Below, one piece after another: positions 1 through 8,120 of a DNA stretch of 20,163 nucleotides. Every line of letters begins with the position of its first letter. Positions within the stretch are counted from its first letter, which is position 1. The position numbers were made by a program, and so were the translations under genes. Origin of the DNA: Paramacrobiotus richtersi (Eukaryota > Tardigrada > Eutardigrada > Parachela > Macrobiotidae); contig JAQGAU010001266.1 of the NCBI GenBank assembly GCA_034698045.1, forward strand, positions 1-20,163. The letters are read 5' to 3'. The notes beneath the pieces were generated by a model. It saw only the letters and a program-made list of their open reading frames with translations, made no database searches and was not told where the DNA came from.

Positions 1-196
1 AAGTCGTACTGGACTGCTGTGCATTTGTTGTTGCCAAGAGTTTCCGTAACCTCGAAAGTCCAAACTGAGACAATTATGCATATCTGCTGTATTTAATAAC
101 ACGAAATTTGTCATCACGGTTCCTTCGTTAATATTCCCTGATATCGCGATTTCTGCTGGTAAAGAATTGCGTTACTCCTTAACCCACGAACGTCCA

Positions 197-217
197 AGTG
201 GTGAAATTTTCACCACT
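197..217. repeat. Palindrome with GGTGAAATTTTCACC core, copy 1
   Basis: Perfect inverted repeat of 10-nt arms (AGTGGTGAAA / TTTCACCACT) around one T. The 15-nt core recurs at 529-543 and 1083-1097, so this is a local repeat family rather than a chance palindrome. Its flanks do not match the other two copies. Confidence 0.6.
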
Positions 218-528
218 GAAGTCCGCTGATCTTATAAAAGTACGGTCTGTAGCTGGCACAAATGCCAGGCATGTTATACGTAGGGGAAGAAATGCACTTC
301 CAGAAAACAGTGTCAGCGGCTGAATACGCCCAATAGGAAGGGTGCCACACAGGGTCAGAAACAGTCAAAAAACAACGTATGGTTCTACGTGGTACAATTA
401 ATTCAGTGCTGAAGTTAAATTTCCCATTTTCACACAGCTGAAATTTTGATCTACTTACAAATGAAGCGAATCGCCAAAAAAAAACAAAGTATGATCTGTT
501 CCGAAGTTATAAAATTCCAAATGGTGAG

Positions 529-553
529 GGTGAAATTTTCACCGAATGGTCGG
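529..553 (+). repeat. Palindromic repeat, copy 2 with GAATGGTCG flank
   Basis: GGTGAAATTTTCACC followed directly by GAATGGTCG. The same 25-nt arrangement occurs inverted at 1073-1097 with one mismatch at the palindrome centre. A weaker relative of the flank (ACCGAATGGTCAGTGCAG) is seen near 10780. Probably the end of a degraded dispersed repeat. Confidence 0.5.
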
Positions 554-1072
554 TGCAGTAGGTGGAATGAACAGCGACTGTACAGGCAGACTGGCCCGCT
601 CGACCAACATGCATGCGTAATGGCATGGTAGAAGCGTTGTGCACAGCACACGTTATGAAAATCCAGGACACCTGATTCTTTATACTTCTTAGATGGTTGC
701 ACAATAGACTTTCATTCTTTTTCAACAGTCAGAAGGCTTTTGTCTAACAGTTTGATATTTTGGGCATTCAGGGAGATCATACAAGTACGCGTTACCGTTA
801 TTCTGCGCATGCTCACATTCTATTACGGCGCAGCCGGCCTTGCTCTCTGTTCGGTGCGTTTCCCGGATGCGTATATTTTTGTCAGATTTTTTTGGTTGGG
901 TTTTTTCTGCAATCTCATACGGCATGAGTTAAATCAACATGTCAGCTAACCCATGAAAGCCAATTAATCAGCAACAGACAACGGTGTTGGCCACACTAAC
1001 CATTTTTGCGCTACCGTTGCTTACCGGAAGTTCGGTTAAACAGGCACATTTAGCGAAACTTAGTATGCCACA

Positions 1073-1097
1073 GCGACCATTCGGTGAAATTTTCACC
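1073..1097 (-). repeat. Palindromic repeat, copy 3, inverted relative to copy 2
   Basis: Read on the minus strand it is GGTGAAAATTTCACC followed by GAATGGTCG, matching 529-553 in 24 of 25 positions. Copies 2 and 3 face each other about 530 bp apart, like the two ends of a small inverted-repeat element, but the similarity fades quickly inward. Confidence 0.5.
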
Positions 1098-1272
1098 AGT
1101 GTTGGATCTGACCAACCACTTGTTATTAAATTCTGAAAAAAATCACAAATCATACTAATGCTATTTGTACTATACTGTACAAATTTCGAAACGATCGGGT
1201 CATCCGGTCCTATAGTGGACATTGGCGGGTTAAGGAACATACTCCCTGCTTGATCGAGTGTTATAACTTGGA

Positions 1273-2045
1273 ATGAACTACTACACAGCTTCCGTTGTTT
1301 TCGGTAAATGCCAGTATGAAAATTTGACGAACTCATCTAGCCTTACAACTGTTAGTAATATTAAGTGTACATGGCTCTTAAGAAACTGTTCTTCCATCCA
1401 GGTATCGTACTTCTGTCTTGGGACCCTGAATATGGGCATTTTGCGATGGGATATTCCAGTTGGGACGTATTGGTTCGTTATTGTCCTAACATGCGAGATT
1501 TTCATGGATCTTACAACATTCCTAGTAAAGGCATTGTATATTAGAGGCCCTTCTTTCTACGCGCTGGAATGATAACCACAACCGTTGTGGCACAACGCCA
1601 AAGCCATCGTTCCCAAAGCATCAAGCAATTAAAGGGGTACGAGAATTGAATTGTTGCGTTCATGTTTTAAGAAATTGGCTGTCGAGTTACAGCCCGACTG
1701 CAACAAATGGAAATCGGTACCCACAAGTCAATGTCCCAGTAATTCTGAAGGGGTGTGTCTTCAAAGTCGGCATGGCTCGTGCCCATGGTATGAGTCCTAT
1801 TCGGAATGCCGTTACTGTAATGAGCTTAAAGCGGGAGAGCGGAAGCCAGAAAAAGACAGTAAGTTTTGTGAAAAATACCACGGCTGTAGTCAGTAGGATG
1901 TATTTGCTGGGTTCATACTCATAAACTGTTTAACATGTACGTGATCGCTGCGTCTACACGAATCCATTTCATTGCAGATTATTTCGTTCACTGCTCCAAT
2001 GTCCAAGGAGTTTTACACCCGAAAACGATTTATGAATGCGGATAA
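1273..2045 (+). CDS. Small cysteine-rich secreted protein, four-exon model
   Basis: I do not recognise the family. Proposed exons are 1273-1303, 1402-1535, 1672-1858 and 1978-2045, giving about 139 residues. Junction phases agree: G|GT, phase 0, then A|AT. Splice sites are mostly good: a pyrimidine-rich CCATCCAG acceptor, a GTAAGT donor at 1859 and an ATTGCAG acceptor at 1977. The donor at 1536 (GTATAT) and the acceptor at 1671 are weak; TTACAG at 1692 is an in-phase alternative that shortens the protein by seven residues. The N-terminus (MNYYTASVVFGIVLLSW) could be a short signal peptide. The rest holds nine cysteines, eight of them in the last 75 residues, including a C-PWYESYSE-C-RY-C cluster, and ends at ECG before TAA. 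An extracellular role is inferred. It converges with copy A of the tandem family. An alternative is a chitin-binding-type module, but the cysteine spacing does not settle this. Confidence 0.45.
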
Positions 2046-2390
2046 CCTAGGATCGAATGTCGTCTTCCGTGAGAGCTACGTGGCGGCCACGTATTCTAAA
2101 TTTTTTGAGGATTTTGGCCACACAATGTCAGTTTTCGATCCAGTTAGTTTTCAGGCCAGTTTGCAATGTGATTCGGTCCCAACTGGACACTCACGCGTTA
2201 CGCAATATACTCGCGCTGCGTGTCATGCTCGGTTACTCAACTGTTGTCAAGTTGTACACCGGATTATGCTGATAAAAATGCGTAACACGACTAAAAGTGT
2301 GTATACTGCATGTGTAAAGGAACTAACCGGTTAGTTCCATGGTACCATGCGGAAATGGACAAATACATACACAAAAACTGCAAACAGTTT
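2046..2390. other. Convergent intergenic spacer
   Basis: Separates the 3' end of the plus-strand cysteine-rich gene from the 3' end of copy A. Long overlapping open frames exist here but lack composition or splice support. No polyadenylation hexamer or repeat was recognised. Confidence 0.4.
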
Positions 2391-3569
2391 TCAACCTTGC
2401 CGTGATAACGCTGAGTTCAGACCCTTTATATGCGCAGCATCTTCGTAAGGCAGGTCATACTCCAGATCCTCTCGCCTCTTGTGCCACACCCGTTTCGGAC
2501 TCGTGGACGTGCGGTTCGCATCGTTTCCACCCATTCCAGACAAACTTCTATATTGCGCTTGATAACCGCTCGGGATCTGCGAGGGAATGTGGGGTTCTCT
2601 GGCCATGTATGCCGGATGTCCGCTGTAACTTTGAACTACGGGAGGTGACAGGACAGATGGCGCGCCGTATCTATTTACAAGCAGACTGACCAGTATGGTT
2701 ACATAGCGAAAGTCAATGAACATTCATTGCAGCGTCTTACCCTAACCGGCAGCACTGCAACCAGTCAATGTTATACGCCCCCGAGTTGGCATTCATTTTC
2801 TTGGCCATTCCCGTTGCCACGTAGCCGTTCGTGCAGAATACGAAGAACATAAAGTTCCAGTCGTAATACTCACCAAATTGGTCGTGTGTTGTTGAGTAGT
2901 CTAAAACGAAAAAGTTGCGATTTGCGGTCTACGGTAGCCTTTTGCAGAAATCCGCAACACTTGCTACTTTTTTCATAGTCCGAATAATACGTATAAGAAA
3001 CAGATTTTTTTACACTAATTAAATACAGCTGCTTTTGAACATAACTTGCTCTGCCGCTGCTCCGTGAACGGCCATCTTTAGATTTTAATTTGCTCAAGTC
3101 CCAACCGATTGAAGCGATCACAAAACTGGGTGATCTTTACTTACAACATGATCCGTAATCAATGTAATACCCTTTTGGTGTCGTGCAGCATTCATTGCAC
3201 AGGTGTCATCTGCTACGGGACGCCAGGTGAAGAAATTGAGCTCATCGTCCCAAACGCCTAATAAATACCGTTAGTTACTTTTGTCAGTCTATCTTTCTCA
3301 AGCGATAGCAACTCATACCGGTCATGAAACTGTTGAGACTCATGCTCGAATTTCTTGGATCATAGCAATGAAAGGCCGTGGTGTAATTACGATAAAAACA
3401 GCTGAAACACAGAATACAATGGACAGATCTCTCAAAACTTTTTTCGGTAATTGGTCGTACTTTGGATAATACGGATACAGGCCCTTGGATGGTGGCTTGT
3501 AGGGAAACAAGAATTTACACCACAGTTCCTGTAACCTCTGCGAAAAGGGTAACAAGTGAACGCAACTGA

Positions 3570-4280
3570 CAAGGGCGCTTTTTCAGGGTCTAAATTCAGA
3601 AAATTTCGTAAACGCGTACACAGACGCAGGGCGACCCAGTGAACTTCAAAAAAATAAAGCTGGCTGCTGGGAAGCAGTTGGGCCCCCTGGGGGTAGTTTG
3701 TACAGCAATGTATGCTATATTATACAGTGCATTGCTATGCAATGCTGAGCAAATTCATACGATGTTACTAGACGGCTGGCTTCAGTTCATTCCGACCAGG
3801 CAAATTGTAAACTTCTCATTTACGATGAGAAACATTGACAGCAGACTGAGCTGGATGAAAAGTACCATAGGTGGCCGACATTCGGTATCCTCAAAAGGTT
3901 GTGGCCTAAAGTTATGCGCCTCTCGCTTCGATAATTATATACACAATGTAACAGCGGCAGCTCCGGCAACATCTTCAGGCTACCGAGTTTCTGTACTTCC
4001 GGTACGTTGTTCCTGGTAGGATGCCGGTGTATTAGCGTTTTTATCGTAAGTGGAAAGTCTTCAAGGCGCCTCGTCAAAGAGAACTGCAGTCAGCCATGCC
4101 ATGCCGTCTGGTTATATTGTATGCCGTATGCATAGCATAGATTGCTGTACTAATTACCCTCAGGGGGCCCAGCTGCTTCCTAGCAGCCAATATTATTTTT
4201 TTTAAGTTCACTGGGTCGTTCTGAATCTGTGTACGCGTTTTTGGAATTTTCCGAATTTAGACCCTGAATCAGCTCCCTTG
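3570..4280. mobile_element. Non-autonomous inverted-repeat element (MITE-like) in intron 4 of copy A
   Basis: The ends form terminal inverted repeats of about 150 nt: roughly 3570-3720 against the reverse complement of 4131-4280. Both begin CAAGGG, continue through TCAGGGTCTAAATTC, a shared ACGCGTACACAGA, CGACCCAGTGAACTT, and GGGCCCCCTG. A 3-nt TGA flanks each end (3567-3569 and 4281-4283), consistent with a target-site duplication. The host intron is 781 nt; subtracting the 711-bp element and one TGA leaves 67 nt, close to the 69 nt of the same intron in copy B, so B acts as the empty site. The interior encodes no recognisable transposase. The superfamily is unassigned: the CAAGGG end resembles some hAT termini, but an 8-bp duplication is not seen. 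Confidence 0.8.
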
Positions 4281-4404
4281 TGAATAACTAAGAATACATT
4301 TTTCCCTAGATGGCATACCTCGAAATCGTCCTGCAGATCTCTACAATAGGAGCAAAAGGCGTTCGGGCACTATGTAACAGAGATACTCAACACTTTTTAC
4401 TTAC

Positions 4405-4411
4405 TGAATTC
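4405..4411 (-). other. 7-nt microexon (exon 3) of copy A
   Basis: Minus-strand GAATTCA sits between a TTTTTTTGTAG acceptor and a GTAAGT donor. Exon 2 ends in phase 1 (G) and exon 4 needs two preceding bases to read DLQDDFE; only these 7 nt reconcile them, giving codons GGA ATT CAA (Gly-Ile-Gln). It is present at the same place in B and C. Confidence 0.85.
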
Positions 4412-5529
4412 CTACAAAAAAATGGTAATCTTAGCAGTAACAGTAACATTCCGGCGTGGAGGCAGATAGGACACAAATCATATTTTCCTACCGACTATGG
4501 CTTCTCCGTCGAGACACTCGACATTCCATTGCCTGTGCGGAAATCGTGGCCCGCCATGGTTGTGAAAGGTGTAAATCATCGTATCACCCTAAATAATACC
4601 ACTGTTTTCAAAAATATTGTTTCGGTGCCTTTGGCGGATTGAGCCAGACACCCGTAGCACTATGGTTCGTGATGGTGACTCGGAATTACGGCTGTGAACT
4701 TATGCAATCAATGTTCAGTTATAAGTGTGCAGAATAAGCGACGTGCTGACTGATGCTCATAACAAGCGTGCAAGCGTAACAATATACAGAGAGCGGAAAA
4801 TATACAGAAAACGGTCTCTGTAATAGCAAGCGTACAAGAGGCAAGATGATCAAGACTAATCCTGTTCCAGAATCTCTGATGGTCATTCTTACATGTTAGT
4901 TTCATGCATTAACAGTAAACAAAAGTAAGAAGGTGGTGGATTTCCGGTCATGTACACAAACCAATGGTAATCTTATGATTTCCTGCTACAGTATCAGAAA
5001 ATGGGCTACCACAATTAAGAAAAGTTTATTCGACTGTGTCTCCCTAATGAGAACATCTATAGACGCAACAAGTTGACTTGCAGGCAGACTGTTATAAAAA
5101 TTATGATATTTGTAGGTTATTGGTATTATTACTGTAGACGATTATTATCAAAAAGTATAAAACAAACTACGATCATATAGTTGTCAAAACAATTAGAGCG
5201 AAACAGCACAACGACAGAGCGGATGACGAGTAAAACCGGTTTGAAGGTTAATAACCACTGCATTTCCACTGCATTGAAGGCATTTCCACTGACCGTTCCA
5301 TACGTGACGTAACTTCCAAGATATCGATATGTGCCGGAAGTTGGATTAAAAAAGAATGTCAGTTTGACAAAAATCGTCCAGAAAGTCCTGCTTTTGACAT
5401 TGTCCATGCTTCAGCAGTACAAGAATGCCAACAACTAACAGTGCAAATTTGATTCGAAATTAGACATGGAAAGCGGAAAAATTGCGAACAGCACAGTGCA
5501 TCGTCATGGAATCCGCAGAATTGGTTGAA

Positions 5530-5654
5530 CTTGACCGCAGAACAGCGTTTGTTTGAAATAACAAAAGATTTGCTGTGAGTCGGCGAGATTAAGCGAGATC
5601 ACTTGGTTTACATTATCCGCTGCTCTCGATGAGAACCGAGCATTGAGCGACAAG
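5530..5654 (-). promoter_or_regulatory. Conserved upstream block of copy A
   Basis: Starts 123 nt upstream of the ATG. Plus-strand landmarks shared with B and C, in order, are CTTGACC, ACAAAAGATTT, CGATGAGAACCG and GCGACAAG. Position and conservation suggest a promoter or 5' untranslated region. This is the most diverged of the three blocks, in line with copy A being disrupted. Confidence 0.4.
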
Positions 5655-5784
5655 GTTTAAATGAGCAAATTACATGTCATTTAGTAGCGAGCGGAATGAT
5701 TGGCCAGATGACATACAAAGGAAAAGATGAGTTTTTTCCCAATCCTTTGTGTTTTGAATAATTGTCTATGTGTGTGCATAATAA

Positions 5785-6541
5785 TAAGAAGTTTATTGTC
5801 CTATTGCAACGGAGCATAGCTCCCTGACGCAGCAGACAAGAAGTTACCGGTAATAACAACAACACAAAAGTCACTGTTCAAATGCTATGAAAGAGTATAC
5901 CATAACAGAAAATATAACAATGAATTAGGGCATCACATCAAAGAGCTGCTATAAAACCGCTTGATAGACCGCAGTTCATTCCAGTTGACACTGGAAAGGG
6001 CATGTTTAAAAACATTTAACGAGCGATAGCTTTCATGCGGTAAGGGGAGATCGTTCCAGAGCATGGCCATCCGACTAACTGACGAATCCTCGTTAGGCTG
6101 CAGGGTTAGTCCACATAACCTTGTCGGTGCTGCTGTTACGGGGAACGGATGATCCAGGAGACTGCACATATGCCTGGTGTTACCTGCAATACAAACAGAG
6201 ACAGCAGCCGAACGTTCGTACGGGAGAAAGAACCTATCACTGAGCGGAATGACATTAAAAACTAGTTTATACATGAGTATTAGCGACTTTTTCAAACGCC
6301 TCAAAGCGATACAGTCCCAGTTTAGTTCGCATAACCTGGCTTTGAAATCGTTAACATCACTGCCTAGCCTTATGGATTTCACAAATTTTTCCAGACAATG
6401 TTCTAAGCCATCACGGCTTGATTTGTGAAAGGGATCTACAATAGGGCTACAATAATCGAAGAGCGGAAGAATCAGGGAATTGAACAGACAAATTCGTGCG
6501 GCCGAATCAGCGTAGCGAAAAAGAAAGTTAATGATGAGTTA
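5785..6541 (-). mobile_element. 5'-truncated LINE (non-LTR retrotransposon), copy 1
   Basis: An open frame on the minus strand from about 6538 to 5933 encodes the C-terminal end of a LINE reverse transcriptase. It contains SLILPLFDYCSPIVDPF and LEHCLEKFVKSIRL, the usual block after the RT domain, and ends with MLWNDLPLPHESYRSLNVFK, the WN.LP...S...FK signature common in CR1- and Jockey-type elements. A TAA at 6539-6541 and the lack of catalytic RT motifs show it is 5'-truncated. The 3' untranslated region runs to about 5785, holds a stem-loop at 5811-5823 and AATAAAC, and ends in a (TTA)n-like tail instead of pure poly-A. Related to the copy at the right edge of the window. Confidence 0.8.
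5811..5823 (-). repeat. LINE 3'-end stem-loop, copy 1
   Basis: Minus-strand GGAGC-TAT-GCTCC forms a 5-bp stem with a 3-nt loop, followed at fixed spacing by GACAATAAAC. The equivalent in the second LINE copy is GGGGC-AAT-GCCCC. The A-T to G-C pair swap preserves pairing, which suggests a functional RNA structure at the 3' end of the element. Confidence 0.55.
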
Positions 6542-7930
6542 ATAAAACATGATGATACAGCATTACGATTGAATGGCAATCAGTACTGTAGAAGAAAATT
6601 TTTGGTTAGTCAGTGAAGTATAATGAATTCACATGCAGTTATTAAACCCGAGGTGAAACAACAGACAGCGCATTTATTATGGCACGTACAACATAACGGT
6701 TAACGTTAATACTCGCCGCTGTCGCCCGTACGTCTACGTTTATTCGTCGCTTCTTCTTTGTCTGCATCAGCGTTTCTTAACATCTGATTTTCTTTTGATA
6801 TATATATACATGTAAACAGAAATGTCATTTCTTCATTAGTATCTGTATCATACGCTTACAATCTGAACATCTCCGTAATAATATTAAGGGCCAGCCACGT
6901 GTGTGTGTTTGGCTGTCGTCTGTGAATATACGTCAGTATCTGATGTGAGCTGGGCAGTGGGTATACTGGAATCTGCCGTATGATACGGTCTCACAAGTAA
7001 GGTAATTGTCTGTTTCATGCAAACACCCTAACTATGCGATTTCTGAAATTAATTTAACGAATAGGACGTACAATCACAGATTACCGTTTTCTACGCAGGA
7101 TCGGTCGGTGAACCGTAAAGTGCAATAATCTTATTATCGCTAGTTTAATTTTGACAGTGGTTATGTGTCAGTACATATGACACGATGCATTCGTCACGAT
7201 GAGCCAGTGGCAAACTTTGACCGACCAGGAGGGAATATCGAGAAAAAAAAACAAAAGGTTGGATAGTTTATTCGAATTTTCTAATTCTTCGGTGGAATTT
7301 TTTTGCAGTACACCTTTTTTTTCGTCGGCCAGGTAATGGCGGCCACCCTTCGCTCCCTCCTCGCCCCCCGAAATTTGCCTCTGCAGTGAGCCGATTTGAA
7401 AAGTGAAACGGATATTGCACGTATATTACACACGTCGGTCGTCGGTGTGAAAATGGGTCGCGTCAAAAATTCACGATATATCCAGCAGCGGCGCGAGGGG
7501 GCGGGCGAACTGGCGAATTAAAAAATTCGCCCGGTCACCATGCAATCCTACCATTGTTTGACGAAGATTTTTAGTTTTGGCGGGACAATTCTGTCAAAAT
7601 TTTTGCCGTATCGTGGCCATTTTCGGCCATTTTGACCGGGCGGGCATGGTCTGCGCCTCCTTCTTCGGGTGGACCTCGCGTCGCCTCTGAATACATATAA
7701 GTCAAATAATGGGCGAAATATGAAAGGTCGCTTTTGTTTGATTGAGTTTATGACAGTTATAAGACTCCTTCAGTTAATATTTTTTAATACAGACTTCGGT
7801 AGCGTCCTGACAGCCGATGCATGTCGACGCGCAAGAAAGCGAATAACGGTGCTGCTTTTCTTCAGTTTCATTGTGTAACTAAAATTCAACAACAAATTTC
7901 ATGCAGTTCTTTAGTAAATTGTTCAGTTAT

Positions 7931-7948
7931 CCTCTCACTAGTGAGAGG
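7931..7948. repeat. Perfect 18-nt palindrome
   Basis: CCTCTCACTAGTGAGAGG equals its own reverse complement. It lies about 170 nt beyond the stop codon of copy B. No protein-binding family is assigned. Confidence 0.5.
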
Positions 7949-8042
7949 CATAAAGGATTAACAAGCACTGTGCCAGTAGCTATTGCGGCGCTACGCAAGA
8001 ACTATTTTTGCAGCATACAGAAGATCGCGAAGGAACTGACCT

Positions 8043-8065
8043 GTCACTGATGAGTCATCAGTGAC
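8043..8065. repeat. Perfect inverted repeat, 11-nt arms
   Basis: Arms GTCACTGATGA and TCATCAGTGAC flank a single G. The site is 56-78 nt downstream of the copy B stop codon, where a 3' untranslated hairpin could sit. Copy C lacks the full repeat at the corresponding place. Confidence 0.5.
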
Positions 8066-8120
8066 CCAAACTTTCGAAGCACAAGCTACGCTCTTTGCGA
8101 CGGAACCGCTCTACCTCTAC

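Larger units (their letters stand above)
1..1272. other. Intergenic region without a supported gene
   Basis: I see no convincing gene here. Open frames on both strands are short and overlap each other. The stretch holds three copies of a short palindrome (described separately). A TATA-like CTTATAAAAG at about 232 has no assignable gene downstream. The first 50 bases on the minus strand are open in all three frames and follow an AG, so an exon running off the left edge cannot be excluded. Confidence 0.5.
2391..5407 (-). pseudogene. Tandem secreted-protein family, copy A (frameshifted)
   Basis: Nine exons, minus strand: 5294-5407, 4492-4588, 4405-4411, 4319-4340, 3461-3537, 3319-3401, 3145-3257, 2741-2900, 2391-2670. 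All junctions and phases match copies B and C. Exon 1 encodes a signal peptide (start MDNVKSRTFW) and the motif GTYRYLGSYVTYGT. Exon 7 is 113 nt where B and C have 114: one base of the AAA in ATGAAATGC is missing (plus-strand T run near 3191), replacing the KCCTTPKGYY segment and giving a stop at 2793-2795 in exon 8. The last two exons remain open in their original frame, so the lesion is recent or is a homopolymer sequencing error. Intron 4 is swollen to 781 nt by an inverted-repeat element. Intron 1 (705 nt) is longer than in B (395) and C (116); its extra stretch at roughly 4650-5020 is unrecognised. A is closest to B, and even their introns align in part. Confidence 0.75.
6542..8120. other. 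Intergenic region with GC-rich block and palindromes
   Basis: No gene is supported. From about 7290 to 7680 the sequence is visibly GC- and CpG-rich compared with its surroundings (runs of GCCCCCCG, GAGGGGGCGGGCG and CCGGGCGGGC) and contains a hairpin GGCGAATT-AAAA-AATTCGCC at 7512-7531. This could be an unrecognised repeat or a CpG-rich regulatory stretch. Positions about 7968-8060 resemble the 3' flank of copy C at 14088-14107 and 14600-14680, so the duplicated unit extends past the stop codon. Confidence 0.4.

Noticed and set aside
1..50. Possible fourth family member running off the left edge (TACGGAAAC after an AG, like the YGAPS exon)
   Set aside because: The phase is one base off from the paralogues, all three frames are open, and no exon 8-like sequence (LQCCRLG) lies upstream of it.
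968..1336. Minus-strand open frame of 122 codons
   Set aside because: It runs through the dispersed palindrome repeat, and its right end overlaps the better supported first exon of the cysteine-rich gene.
3639..4077. Open frames inside the intron 4 insertion of copy A
   Set aside because: They begin within the terminal inverted repeat, lack transposase-like motifs and have no conserved counterpart.
6177..6428. Plus-strand open frame within the first LINE
   Set aside because: Antisense to the reverse transcriptase C-terminus, which has recognisable family motifs.
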